Source: Pictodentalium vernedei
Lineage: Eukaryota > Mollusca > Scaphopoda > Dentaliida > Dentaliidae
DNA: 64,000 nucleotides
Reading direction: 5' to 3'
NCBI GenBank assembly: GCA_031216915.1
Contig: CM062293.1
Location: 153,520,285-153,584,284, forward strand
The stretch's first letter is position 1, and every line of letters starts with the position of its first letter. The notes below the pieces were generated by a model, which saw nothing but the letters and a program-made list of their open reading frames with translations, searched no databases and was not told where the DNA came from. The position numbers and the translations under genes are program-made. Positions 23,745 through 34,588 of the stretch are shown here, piece by piece.

Positions 23745-24262
23745 GGGAAATAATTTGGCACATGTCTTTGAAATGCAAAGACCCTAATTCTGGTGAAAAA
23801 TAAGCAGGCAACTTGTTTATAGCATGTGCAGGAGCGGCTTGCAACAGGGATCCCTCATACCAAAGTTCACTGAAATCCATCCATTCACTGCTGAGATATA
23901 GCTGCGGACGGACCGATGGACGAACATACGGAGGGACGGACAGCCAAGCGGACGGACGGACAAAACGGCCTTTTTATAACATGCAGGAGCGGCTTGCCAC
24001 AATGCTCCTTTATACCAAATTTAATTGAAATCCTTCCCCGCACTGGTAAGCTATCGCTGCGTTCGAAAAAAATCATGAAAAATTGACAAAGTAAGGACGA
24101 CAACTCTGGTGAAAAACATGCGGTCAACTTATTAATAACAAGGATCCCACATACCAAAACTGAAATCCATCCGCTCACTGCTGAGATATCTCTGCGGACA
24201 GACGGATGGACAAAGCGGCGACTATATGCTCCACCGATTTTTTTTCGGGGAGAATAAACATC
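23745..24262. mobile_element. Tandem-core element, GCAGGAGCGGC type
   Basis: GCAGGAGCGGCTTGC occurs at 23828 and 23983 (period 155), with shared ACTGAAATCCATCC and CACTGCTGAGATAT blocks and runs of GGACGGACGG at the ends of units. It finishes with TATATGCTCCACCG, a T run and CGGGGAG, a small hairpin. A 143-codon minus ORF is an artefact of the repeat, since its neighbours in the units do not keep the frame. Confidence 0.6.
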
Positions 24263-24359
24263 AACCAATCTGTAAAATTCAATTTCTACTAGTAGGTGCC
24301 CATGGCAAAGGAACATACTAAAATCAGTGTATAGCGAAAGAAGCTAAAGTTAAAGATGA

Positions 24360-25078
24360 AGGTAAATGACTCCGCAAAAAAAATCGACTAATTAGGAGCC
24401 ATAACTCCGCCCCTAATCATCGGACCGGGCTGGTTTTCAAACTCGACCTGCAGATTCTTCGGTAAAAGTCAAATACCGAAAGTTGGTCCAGTCAAATAAT
24501 ATTTGTTGAAGTTATCGCTCTAACGAACGAAACATCCGTTAAAATCGCGTAATTAGGAGTCGTAATAATCGGACTGGGCTGATTTTCGAACTTGACCTGT
24601 GGATTCTTCGGTTAAACTCCATACCAAATATTGGCACAATCAATTAATATTTGTTGACGTTATCGCGCCAATGAACGAAAGGTCGTTAAAGTCGACAAAT
24701 TAGGAGTCGTAACTCCGCCCCTAATTAATAGCCTGGGCTGGTTTTCGAACTTGACCTGCAGATTCTTCGGTTAAACTCAATTACCGAATTTTGGCCCAAA
24801 CAATATTTGTTGAAGTTATCCTACAAACGAATGAAAACATCGTTAAAACTGACCAATTAGGGGCAATAATTTCGCCACTGACCATCGGATCGGGCAGGTT
24901 TTCGAACTCAATCATAAAAGTGTTACGAACAACTCACATGTCGAATATCAAACCAATCCGATAATATCTGTTGAAGTTATGGTGCCAACAATTGTATTGT
25001 TACAGAATGACGGAATTACCGACGGACAAGGGTAACACTATATGCTCGGGGCCATGTCATGGCGAGGGCATAAAAACT
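24360..25078. mobile_element. Tandem-core element, CTCCGCCCCTAAT type
   Basis: About four units of roughly 150-160 bp begin with AATTAGGAGTCGTAACTCCG and share GGGCTGGTTTTCGAAC, TTGACCTGCAGATTCTTCGG and ATATTTGTTGAAGTTATC. The element ends with ACCGACGGACAAGGG and TATATGCTCGGGGCC, an end type resembling the neighbour that finishes at 24262. The units differ by about 10-20 percent. Confidence 0.65.
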
Positions 25079-25355
25079 GTAAACAATATACCGTCTTATT
25101 GCAGGTAGATCAGCTTACCTCTGGTCCTTAAAGGTTTACATTTACATTTAATGGTACTGAAGGTGTCTTTGTGCATCTATGACCGTGTGATGACCGCACC
25201 ACAAGAACAATGCCATGTTCAGGCAATCTGTTCTGCACAAAACAAAACAAAACAAAAAATCAGGAACGTATAATCTGAGTAATAGTTCGACACACCAAAA
25301 GAAGAATGCACATGTAATTTTCGAAAACTATTTGACACATCGATATACAGCCCTG

Positions 25356-25396
25356 CCCCCCCCCCACCCCCCCCCCCCCCCCCCCACACACACACC
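25356..25396. repeat. C-rich run followed by CA repeat
   Basis: About 30 C residues broken by a single A, then a short CA repeat. The ORFs that cross it on both strands exist only because the run has no stops. Confidence 0.9.
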
Positions 25397-25487
25397 TTCT
25401 AAAAAAACCCGCTCAGAGACATCACCCGATTGGAACTCAAGCGAGAGGAAACCAGAAAAATTTAGGTTAAATATCAGTGTGGCCTTT

Positions 25488-26250
25488 TGTATGATCTTAA
25501 TATAAATAGGGTTCTTCCTCTCATCATACCCAACCCGCAATTCAAATTTGGTTTCCATCGGTGCATCGGAACTTTAACTGGAGAATGAAAACCAAGAATA
25601 TTTGTAACTTAAAGATCACTGTGATCTTAACCTTTTGCACTATGACCCTAAAATGAATAAGGTCTTCACTCTCATCACACCCAACCCACATATCAGGTCG
25701 GTTTCGATCGGAGCATCGGAACTTTAATTAGAGAGCGGGAGCCAAGAATATTTGCAAGTTGAAAGTCACCGTAACCTGGATGTTTGGCACAATGACGCGA
25801 AAATAAATAACGTTCTTCCCACATCATTCCTTACCAATATGTAAAGTTTGGATGCTATCGGCTAAGCGGAACTTTAATTAGGGAGCGGAAACAAGGAAAG
25901 TTTATAAGTTAAAGGCTGTGCTGGCCTTGACCTTTGGCACAATGACCCCAAAATAAATAGAATTCCTTTTCTTATCATACCCAAACAACATGTCAAGTTT
26001 GGTTTCGATCGGCACAACAAAATGTTAATTTGAGAAATGAAACCAACACCCAGAGATTGTTCAAGTTCAAGCTTACCGTGACACTGGCCTTTGGCACAAT
26101 GACAACAAAATAAATAGGATTATTTCTCTCATCATACTTAACCCACGTGTCAAGTTTGGTTTTGATATCCCGGGCAGAACTTCAATTAGAGGGGGAAAAC
26201 CATCTCCGTCTGCAGACGGACTGACAGCGCCACACCTTTATCCACCCATT
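25488..26250. mobile_element. Tandem-core element, GGCACAATGACC type
   Basis: Five units of about 150 bp are anchored on ATGACC...AAATAAATAG at about 25490, 25640, 25790, 25940 and 26097. Each contains CTCATCATACCCAACCCAC, AAGTTTGGTTTCGATCGG and GGAACTTTAATTAGAG. The right end has CTGCAGACGGACTGACAG. The class and unit length match the neighbours, but the unit sequence is different. Confidence 0.65.
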
Positions 26251-26288
26251 TTTTTAAGCGATAATAAAAACAACGTATATTAGAATAC

Positions 26289-26305
26289 CCCCCCCCCCCC
26301 CCCCC
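26289..26305. repeat. C homopolymer
   Basis: A pure C run of about 17 lies just beyond the preceding tandem-core element. Confidence 0.9.
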
Positions 26306-26662
26306 ATTAACTGCAAAACAATTTTACGAAATTCTTCTGGATTGTACGCACAACTGTTGCAACTCGTAAACATTTATATACATCCATACTTCCAGACGTA
26401 ATAATTTATTCACTTGTCCACATTTCTTCCTCTTCTAACTTTGTACCTAAATCAGGCTGCAGACGACAGTATCTCGGTTTTATAAAAAACACCTGAAAAA
26501 AATACATTTGTCTTGCTTGAACTCTAACTTTTCATCGAACTCTTGTGGGCACTTCGGAGTTTTTATTTATTGGCGTTTATTATCGTATGTCCTCAATTAT
26601 CAGACTATTATCTCACAAATAGACCAAACGCATCAAGCGCATATACGCAGTTCAAATGACAG

Positions 26663-26980
26663 TTATTGAAGAGTCAATACCATTTCTGATTGGCGGCTTG
26701 GATTTTCTTTCGAGGTATCCGAACACTCTCTGTGAGCATCAGTTGCGGGGTTGATGCTGTCATAGCGTATCGTCCTATCGAGTGGGGACGTAACATGGCT
26801 GTCCTCTATGCGGAGAGAAACACACTCCGTGCAGGCTAAAAATTTCTTCGTAGTATTCGAGAAGAGCGAGACCACGAAGTTGCCGCTACGAAGGTGATTC
26901 CACGCTTCTGTCCCACTGAGCCAAGGCGAGGCGTTAATATAAGTTGCATAACTTGCTCGCCAATCCTTGTAAAACAAATA
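26663..26980 (-). CDS. Possible terminal exon, unknown product (weak)
   Basis: On the minus strand, a pyrimidine-rich tract followed by TTTTACAAG could serve as a splice acceptor, and about 100 open codons then run to a TAA near 26663. The peptide has a hydrophobic segment near FVVSLFSN followed by a basic, cysteine-containing KKFLACTEC stretch and a polar acidic tail. That loosely recalls the end of a seven-helix receptor, but the NPxxY motif is absent. The length is within chance expectation. I do not recognise the family, and noncoding DNA is the more likely reading. Confidence 0.15.
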   Translation of the reverse strand, partial: YLFYKDWRASYATYINASPWLSGTEAWNHLRSGNFVVSLFSNTTKKFLACTECVSLRIEDSHVTSPLDRTIRYDSINPATDAHRECSDTSKENPSRQSEMVLTLQ

Positions 26981-27680
26981 AGCTTAAAAACCCAAATAAA
27001 AACACATATCTTACTTTTCAGAAAGTTGTGCATTCACGGAGCGCATGTAAAGGTGCGTGATGATGTATCAAACGATTCAAAACAACAGCACATTGTAAAA
27101 AATAAAATGCTAGCCGCCAATTAGACACAATAGTGAGCCGTCAATAACTGCGTTTTGGACTCAGTGTTCCCGCTTCATTGCAAACAAACGGTCAACGGTT
27201 TGTCAAAATGGTGTTTTTAGACGAGAACCTTGAAGCAGGCGTAGCCCTGTCATGGTCTGAACCGAGGATACTGTTGAAACTGAGCACAGGCACAAGTTAT
27301 ATTAGTAGAATTTAACACATTCAATAAAATATATGTTATACTATGAACACTAAAGAAACTTGGTAGGACTCTTCCCAGACCGAAATTTTCAATACACAGC
27401 TAATAATTTACCGATCTTGCTCAAATAAAAGACTTTGCCGTGTTCTGTTCACATCGCTACCGCCATATCGAAACACAGTTTGCTAAAAAAATAGTTTTGA
27501 TCCTCATTTTCATCCAATTTACATCGTGCTGCGAACAGGTCAGCGAGTCCTGATCTTCTTCGTCTGGTGTTGGGACGAACTACTTGGAATGAATATTGCT
27601 CTGGATGCTAATTGGTCGACAGCTATCACTTTATTTTCATTCTCTGGCAGATATACCATACTCAGAGATTGAATCTCCTT
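26981..27680. other. Unassigned stretch
   Basis: No repeat, RNA gene or convincing exon recognised. Confidence 0.4.
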
Positions 27681-28154
27681 CAGTACAGCCGCCGTGGAAT
27701 GGTCAAAATCCACGCCTGGCCAGTTTTGCTCATGGGCACTTTTATCAATGAATAATCAGTAGTTTTCAGGAAATATTCAATGAAAGTCGAATGAAGTAGT
27801 ACCCGGTGCTTCTTCATTCATTGGCAATTTGAAGGCGATTCCATTGTTTTATGTCACTATTAACCCTTTACCCAACGTAACGGTCAAAACCCAGCGCTAT
27901 TCACAAAACATTTCATTATTTTTTTCATCTTTGTCTTAAAAACATAGGTTATGACCCCTCTTTGGAACGAGCTCGTCGAGCTCGTTCCAATGAGGGAGTC
28001 ATAACCTATGTTTTTGAGACAAAAAATGAAAACTTAGTTATTCAAGAATGTTGTTTGCAAGTGTCGTCTGCTTTTCATGTTAGGTAAAGGGTCAATGCAA
28101 CCCTGAAAATACAGCCCACGCGTGGATTTTGCCCTTTCCGCGACGACTGTACTG
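27681..28154. mobile_element. Tc1/mariner-like MITE split by a MITE A
   Basis: The left end CAGTACAGCCGCCGTGGAAT and the right end CGACGACTGTACTG are inverted, and TA follows the right end (28155-28156). The interior keeps CCCGGTGCTTCTTCATTCATT and CCCACGCGTGGATTTTG. Removing the MITE A at 27860-28095 leaves about 240 bp, the size of the intact copies at 5571 and 54739. Confidence 0.8.
27860..28095 (+). mobile_element. MITE A nested in a Tc1-like MITE
   Basis: The left TTAA is at 27860-27863; the right copy is worn to TCAA (28092-28095). Plus orientation is given by CCCAACGTAACGGTC at the left and GTGTCGTCTGCTTTTCATG at the right. The palindrome turns at GAGCTCGTCGAGCTC. Its position inside the host dates it after the Tc1-like insertion. 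Confidence 0.88.
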
Positions 28155-28539
28155 TACATTTCCTGTCACTTGACAATTCTGGCTTAGCACCACTCCAAAA
28201 TAAACAAAATTCTTGAATACAAATTTACCTTTTGTGTGTGCGTTTAGGAAGGGGTTAGGGGCAGGTACGTCAAATTCAGGTTCAGGAGAGGGTGCTATCA
28301 AGTTTGCCATTGACCTGCTGATGATATACCAATGGAATTACCTCATCGACATCATTAGCTGTTATCTTGAAGAGACAATGACAAAACAATAATTTTTAAA
28401 AGCATTTGGCTACAGCTCAGTGCAGATTTAACCGATTTTTTTCAAAGGCTCAGTTAATTTGCCCTCTCTACTCTCCCTGTATTTTTCATATTCTTTTTTT
28501 TTTTTTCCTTTTTTGTTTTTTTTTCTCTTCAAGGTGGGT

Positions 28540-28735
28540 GACACCAAAACAGCCAACTGGCTTTGTCGCCCCCCGAAGAATACAAATGATTGTCGGGTTT
28601 ATAAGCCCCATACTAATATGTTGCTGCTGAATTATTTGTATTACAATTTAATTGCTTTTGTATTACTCTTTTAGTATTTAGTACTTGTATAATATTGTTT
28701 TCTGCAAATAAATTCATTCAGTTCATTCATTCAAG
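28540..28735 (+). mobile_element. Possible 3' end of a LINE-type element (weak)
   Basis: GTCGCCCCCCGAAG, AT-rich sequence and AATAAATTCATTCAGTTCATTCATTC at the end resemble the untranslated tail and short TCAT repeat of CR1-like LINEs. No reverse transcriptase text is present, and a second copy was not found in the window. Confidence 0.3.
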
Positions 28736-29457
28736 GGTTAAATGCGCGGTTGGGTGAAGAGAAATGTATTTGGGCCTGGTATTTGTCTTTGATATTATCG
28801 TACACGGATGCAAAAGCGGTTTTCAAGCAAGGTTAGCACCTGTCTGAACACTACACTTGCCCAATATGTACTCTTAAATTGTACAAACTGTATTTTATAA
28901 CCAAACAAAATACCACAAATGTAAAATGCAGAGCAAATCGTATGACTGTTCAGTTTCTTCAAAAGGGTCACACGATCGTTGGGTCCTTGAGATTCGTTTT
29001 TTTTTTTGTCGCGATCGATTCGCGACTAAATGAGTCATGCTAGGTTCAAAAATGTTTAAAGCTTTATGTTACTGCTCTTCAGTAATTCTTGAAAATGTTT
29101 AAACCCTGATGGCAGTGTCTCAGTGAAAGTTTTCCAATGACATAACACTCTTTGTTTTATTTACTGGTAGACTTCTAGTTTAATTCCAGTGGTTAGATTT
29201 AGTTTGATTTGGCACATTTACAATTGTTTTGTTGAGTATTTTAAAGACTTTCTGTGTGAACTCTTCAATAAATATATAGCCCTGCGAAAAGTTCTGACTC
29301 GATTCAATTTTGTACCATTATTCGAATCACAGCACGAAATATCACTTTCAAATTGTAATGAAATTCGCCAATAGAATGATTAAAGTAGATCTGCGTGTGA
29401 AATGAAAACACAGTTAGTCGTTTGTGTAGTGACATTGTATTGCATTGCGTACATTAT

Positions 29458-29612
29458 TCAATCATTCCCTTAATGTAACGGCAATTTCAGAACAGCGGTA
29501 TTACAGAAAAAATTGCTCGTAGAGCTAGTTTCAATGGGGGATCAAAAGTGACGATTTTGAAGCAAAACCTGTAAATTATTTTGTTATTCAAACCTTGTGT
29601 TTTGTGAAAGTG
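29458..29612 (+). mobile_element. MITE A, decayed copy
   Basis: In order: ATTCCCTTAATGTAACGGC (from CCCTTTACCCAACGTAACGG), CAGCGGTATT, GAGCTAGTTTCAATGGGGG, ATTTTGAAGCAAAA and TTGTTATTCAAACC. The left palindrome arm is deleted. Confidence 0.5.
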
Positions 29613-30300
29613 TTACCACAAGAGTGTAACAATCTTAATGCGCCAATTTTATATTTAGCGAAATGTTATGTTTTGATTCAGAGGAATCAATGCAAAATTG
29701 AATCAAATCTGGAAACCCCGCAAGTCAAGGATTTAACCCAAGATAACTCTTTTTCAGTGATACGCCACTTTCATCACGAATGCATTAATTCCTTCGGCCA
29801 CTCTATACTAGACCACAGTGATATTTGCAAAACGTGTTAAGTGATATTTGTTGAAAATATGTAACTCCGTGACAGGAATAACGTCCGTAACTATGTTTCG
29901 ATGAAGGTTGTTTAGTACACACGGTTATCACCATAGAGTCGGTGCATTGAACTGCAGTAGAAAATACTTTTCTACAGAAAAAAAGCAATGCACGTGCTTC
30001 CAGAAACATCGCTTTCATTTGATATTGTCCACGACAGAAGCTTAATGTATACGGATAGAGATGAATGGGATTACAATACCTATTCTTCAATTGAAAAGTA
30101 TGTGATGTAATTAGGGTCTGTATGCATAGCGGTATTACAAACTGCCGATGAATCCCAGGTGCGGGATATTTGCAAGTTCCGTCGTATAGTGGGTCAATCA
30201 AATGAAATCATTTGACCCTTTGAATATCCACTTTCGAATCCAAATAATCATTAGACGTCCCAATCACATACAGAAAATGTTTTATCAGTGAATATGTGTG
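29613..30300. other. Unassigned stretch
   Basis: A 132-codon minus ORF (29803-30201) and an 81-codon plus ORF (29595-29840) overlap here. Neither carries a motif I recognise, and no splice signals favour either. Confidence 0.4.
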
Positions 30301-30366
30301 GTAGACCAATCAATATTTTTAACGTGCAGCCCGGAGGTTGCACGTTATAAATATTAATTGGTCTAC
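30301..30366. repeat. 66-bp hairpin
   Basis: GTAGACCAATCAATATTT and AACGTGCA pair with TGCACGTT and AAATATTAATTGGTCTAC around GCCCGGAGGT. The arms are nearly perfect. No second copy was seen. Confidence 0.7.
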
Positions 30367-30810
30367 TTCTGAAAAACGAATTTAGACTTTTCCAACTGAT
30401 ACTGTATGAAGGAAAACACGAATATATTCTTACAAAAGGACTCGGAAGTGGCAGCAGAGAGTAGCAAGTAGTGGTGGTGAGCCATATGAGCCTAACTTCT
30501 TTATTTTTTATATTTCCAAATTTCCTCAAGATCCCTGCATGTAACTATCCCGTTAACAATTTTTATGCAAAAACCACATACTGATTTCACTTCATAAATA
30601 CCCCTTATGTATACAAAAAGCGATAATTCCTTTGAAGGCGTTGTGAGTGTAATTGTTATGTTGTCATAATGAACGTTAAAAGCGGTTTTCCGTCTTCTTA
30701 TGCATCACGGGAAAGGCTCCTATACTGTCCCACCACATCGAACTATGAGATACATTCATGTAAATTCAAAATTGCAAAAAAAAACAATAGACTAGAAAAG
30801 AGTATTTCAA

Positions 30811-31059
30811 TTAACCTTTTACCCAACGCAGACGATATCAAAATTTATTATTTTAAATACCATTTTTTCAAATGTTTCCAAAATTTTCAACAAAACCATA
30901 TCATGTGACCCTTCGTTGAAACGAGCTCGACGGGCTCGTTCCAACGAGGGGTCACATGATATGGTTTTGTTGAAATTGTTTGAAAAATAATATTTATTCA
31001 ACTGCTGAATTTGCATATTACGCGGGCGGATGCGGGCGATTCGTTAGGTAAAGGGTTAA
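30811..31059 (-). mobile_element. TTAA-flanked palindromic MITE, family B
   Basis: TTAA at 30811-30814 and 31056-31059. The termini ACCTTTTACCCAACG and CGTTAGGTAAAGGG match family A. The outer arms differ: CAGACGATATC at the left and GCGGGCGGATGCGGGCG at the right. The palindrome shares the GGAACGAGCTCG turn and CGAGGGGTCA with A, but outside that it reads ACATGATATGGTTTTG instead of TAACCTATGTTTTTGAG. I set the strand by comparison with the copy at 34596, which is inverted relative to this one. Confidence 0.88.
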
Positions 31060-31772
31060 ACATAAATTTCTCATCTTATTCAATAATATTTCGTAGTTTT
31101 ACAAGGTTATTGTGTTATTCTATTGTGGCTACATCGGTCCGGTCAAAGGGAAATTGAAGAAGAACCACAACTGCCGTCCCAATGCAACTCGTGAGAGACA
31201 TTTTCAGAAGGATGTTTGGATTTGTCTTTGCTTCAGATTTCCACCACGAGGTTTTATGTTACGATGGTATTAGCGAAGAAGTGGGAGAATGACATTTCAT
31301 CCTTCACGGGGAAGCGATTTTCTATTACCATCGACCAGGGCCAACACCATAGAACTTTTACAATTGTATTTTGTGGAATTGTATTTTCTAGTTATGACTT
31401 TAAATGGGCTGAAATGGACCATGAGCATTCTCAAAGATGTGACAATTTGCCAGTTGGCAAATTTCCATATCTTTTAAAATGCTAATGATTCATTTTAGTC
31501 AGTTATATTAGTAGGTAGAAAATACAATTCTAGAAAATGCAATTGTAAACTTTTTTTTATAGTATTGGCTCCAGTACAGTGCAGTTGGTATTCTCCTTGG
31601 AAGCTGAACTGTAATTCACTGACACATTTCTTACCATTATAGCATAAGCTATCCCTAAATCACGAATAGTTTTATTTTTACTTTAACTTCCAAGAATTTT
31701 ACCTGTCGCGAAAGTACATAGATTAAACTGTTATCTAAAACGACCCGTGAACGACAGAGTCCGGCACCAAAA
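31060..31772. other. Unassigned stretch
   Basis: An 89-codon plus ORF (31216-31485) follows a TTTGTCTTTGCTTCAG string that could be a splice acceptor. The peptide shows no recognisable domain. Confidence 0.35.
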
Positions 31773-31951
31773 TGTCTTGAATGACTAAATATTTTTATTC
31801 CTTGCCTACAAATATAGCCCTCATTGGTACAATCTCAAGGTGCTATTTCCAATGAGAGGACACAAGTCGTGATTTCATGGCAAAAATTGAAAAAAGCGGA
31901 ATTAAAAAACTGAATGTCGAATTTATGAAATAGAGTAGGCAAAGGGTAAAC
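31773..31951 (-). mobile_element. MITE A, decayed copy
   Basis: TTGAATGACTAAATATTTTTATT, TAGCCCTCATTGGTAC, CCAATGAGAGGACACAAG and AGAGTAGGCAAAGGGTAA keep the A order, but the outer terminus at the left is lost. Confidence 0.5.
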
Positions 31952-32754
31952 CCGGATGTCTTTCATACTCTCAAACGGGATGCGAGTCACGTAATCAAAT
32001 CACGTCGATGGTCTTGCCTTTCCCCATCCAAACTATAGCGCGTTTGAAAGTACGCTGAATTCACTCGTAGTGAAAGTTCGTTCTCGTTGTCAAGTCAACC
32101 CACCAGTCATCAGAAGACACAGATGTGGTCGCGTTGTCAGTTTTGTATTAGAACGAGCTCTTATCTGCATAATTTCTGCATGAAACTTGTTCACGCAGTA
32201 GTTAAACGTAGGAATCATGAACGATTGAGAAATATAAAAATAAAGACATTCATGTCAAAGGATTTAAACAGTTTAGGATTTCTTCATCTAAACAGAAGTC
32301 CATTACAACCTATAGTGAATTGCGTTGTCTAATGAAACCACAAACAATTGAAAGACACACGCTCTCACCTTCGGATAGGAATCAGCTATTTCGGATGAAT
32401 AGATGGTCGAGGCAGACGATAAAAAGATAAGTACCCCTCGCTTTGTTTTGATTAATCGTTGGTGATAGGGAGCGACCGTGATCGCCAAATCCAGAAGACC
32501 TGGCTTTCTATACGTTATCAACAGGTGAAAACTCGCGAAACCGAAAGCTTTGTCCACCGAGACTCAGTCGATGCCAACTAATTGGTCCCACAATAAAACA
32601 ACAGTAATTCAACTGTGTATATATTACTATCATCAATCCTCTTTAATCATTTTTCTTGGACAAAACGAATAATTGCCAAATTTTGTTTTGATCTGAGATT
32701 GATACAGCAGTGCAGCTGTGAACGAGCTTATACTTTCATTCTGCAGCCTGGATA
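31952..32754. other. Unassigned stretch
   Basis: Short ORFs on both strands (plus 32087-32332, minus 32303-32557) carry no motif. No repeat recognised. Confidence 0.4.
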
Positions 32755-33308
32755 TACACAGAACGACACGTACGTGTGGGTGGGTTAATCGATATGGCAC
32801 GAGTGTCAGCGCGGAAGGATAAAACGAGAGGCCACAAGCCTCGAGTTTTATCCTTCCGCGATGTCACAAGTGCCATATCGATTAATCCATTCACACACGT
32901 GTGTCGTTCTGTATTTATTACACGCCTTCACGCCTATAGAAGCAACTATTAGAAGGACATTCAGCAATTCAGTTGACAACTTGTCCCCTGAGTTCCAATG
33001 TGTTCTAAGTGCCAGTCGGCACATAGAACACACTGGAACTCGGGGGCCGAACTATCAACAAAAAGAACACATTTTATCGCCAACCAAATTTGCGAGAGGA
33101 ACCCGTGTTACAACATTTAGCCATCGCTAGCGATTCAAATTGTAATTGCGGTGCACGATTTGTAGAAAATTCCAGTGAAATTTCGCTTCTGTTTAAAAAT
33201 AGTCCGTCAACGATTTCCGTTCGGCACATGTGTGCGGAACGGATTTTTATTTTCCGCATGGTTTAGTGTTGCTGTCATTGAGGATTTCATAGATCAGGCG
33301 TGTAATAT
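32755..33308 (+). mobile_element. Composite palindromic element, copy 2
   Basis: This matches the copy at 8031-8510, with two structural differences. The opening palindrome (32757-32910) has gained an inner hairpin of about 55 bp at its turn (CGCGGAAGGATAAAAC facing GTTTTATCCTTCCGCG). The TTCCAATGTGTTCTAAGTGCC hairpin sits at about 32988-33050, before ACTATCAACAAAAAGAACAC, whereas in copy 1 it lies after GCCAACCAAATTTGCGAG. The ATTTATTACACGCCT block (32913-32927) and AGGCGTGTAAT (33296-33306) close the shared part. Confidence 0.75.
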
Positions 33309-33554
33309 AATGACATATATAGTTCGATCTTCAAATTAAGTTTATCTGATTCATTTTCAGTTACCCGGTATTGGGCTTCTCGGGGCTTTAATCTACTCAG
33401 TGCAGGTGGAAACTGAGGGAATTTGGAGATTGGACAGGGGTTCATGATCCTCACGTTTTCATATTACATTTTATTTTGCACCCTTCTCCTCTTCTGATGA
33501 TAAAAAAATTACCATCCGAGGTTCATCAATAAAAATTTACTTTTTATTCAGCCC

Positions 33555-33700
33555 TTTTTCTCACACTAACCGAAGACGACATTTGCTAAACACAATTTTG
33601 GAATGACTAAAAAATTCAATTATTCTACCTAATCAGAAAAACTTATGATCACTCATTGGTATGAGTTCGTTGGCCTTTGACCCCAATAACGGTTATAATA
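33555..33700 (-). mobile_element. MITE A, decayed copy
   Basis: CACACTAACCGAAGACGACATTTG, TTGGAATGACTAAAAAATTCA, AACTTATGATCACTCATTGG and ATGAGTTCGTTGG follow the minus-strand A order from the left outer arm to the palindrome turn. The right half is unreadable. Confidence 0.5.
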
Positions 33701-34010
33701 AGGATTATGTTTTTGTGGCCATCCCTAACTTATATCGTCATGGAAATCGACCTTCGGTAAAATTATCTCTCTTGAAATTATTAGACAAGCAAGGAAGGTC
33801 CAACTAAGAAGCAAGTTATTGTTGAGAAAAACCTATAGCAGCAGTGGAATATAACGCCAAGTGTCCGTTTGTTACTTTTAATAAACAAAAATACAGACAG
33901 CTCTAGGAGCTGTGTGTTGTTTTCGTTTAGTAAAACTTACAAAAAGAAACTTTTATGGCAAGCTAATTAGAAGCAACCTCTTCACAGATCGTCGGTCAAT
34001 AAGAATATCT

Positions 34011-34348
34011 GGAGCGCGGTGGATCAGTGGTTACGGCATTGGACTTCAAACCGAAAGGTCTACGGTTTGATCCCTGCCAGGACAAGGCACTCAACCCCGT
34101 TTGCCCACGTGGGGGCACGGTGGCGCAGTATACTAAGACGTATTGCACATCGATGGTGCACTTGTCTTCAACCAATGCTAACTTTACTTTACTTGTGTGT
34201 AGTTAGTACGTTGGGGAGTCTGACAGTTGCTCATCGTTGTTCGGTGGTTTTCTCCGGGTACTCTTGCTTTCTCTACCCGCAAAACTGTCCGACAAGAAGT
34301 GGCCCTGGCTGTCCCGCGTGTCGTTAAGCCCCAATAAATAAATAAATC
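34011..34348 (+). mobile_element. tRNA-derived SINE, complete, with 10-bp target duplication
   Basis: AAGAATATCT lies directly on both sides (34001-34010 and 34349-34358). The head has a pol III A-box-like TGGATCAGTGG and a B-box-like GGTTTGATCCC within the first 70 bp. The body holds the CACGGTGGCGC, CATCGATGGTGCACTTG and ACTGTCCGACAAG blocks shared with every other copy. It ends in CCCCAATAAATAAATAAATC. The length is about 338 bp. It is transcribable by pol III in principle and depends on a LINE for mobility; no LINE is present in the window. Confidence 0.9.
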
Positions 34349-34545
34349 AAGAATATCTATCAGTATCACACATCTAACAACACTAAGTATCCACTCTGGC
34401 CGTTTGTTTATTGAATGTGTTTTTACAGTAATTTGCATGTTTATGCTTCCCAGGAAAAACGTTAACAAACCTCACCTCCAAGACTTTTATATGAATGGAA
34501 AGGATAGTGTGTGTCTAAAAGTCACGATGCCCACGCTGTTGATAT

Positions 34546-34588
<43 letters not shown>

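Noticed and set aside
23885..24316. 143-codon minus ORF with SVRPSV-type repeats
   Set aside because: It is the translation of GGACGGACGG repeats at the ends of tandem units.
34011..34085. tRNA gene
   Set aside because: A- and B-box-like sequences exist but the acceptor stem does not pair, and the head leads into the SINE body with a target duplication outside. The same applies to the heads near 35180, 39784 and 50782.
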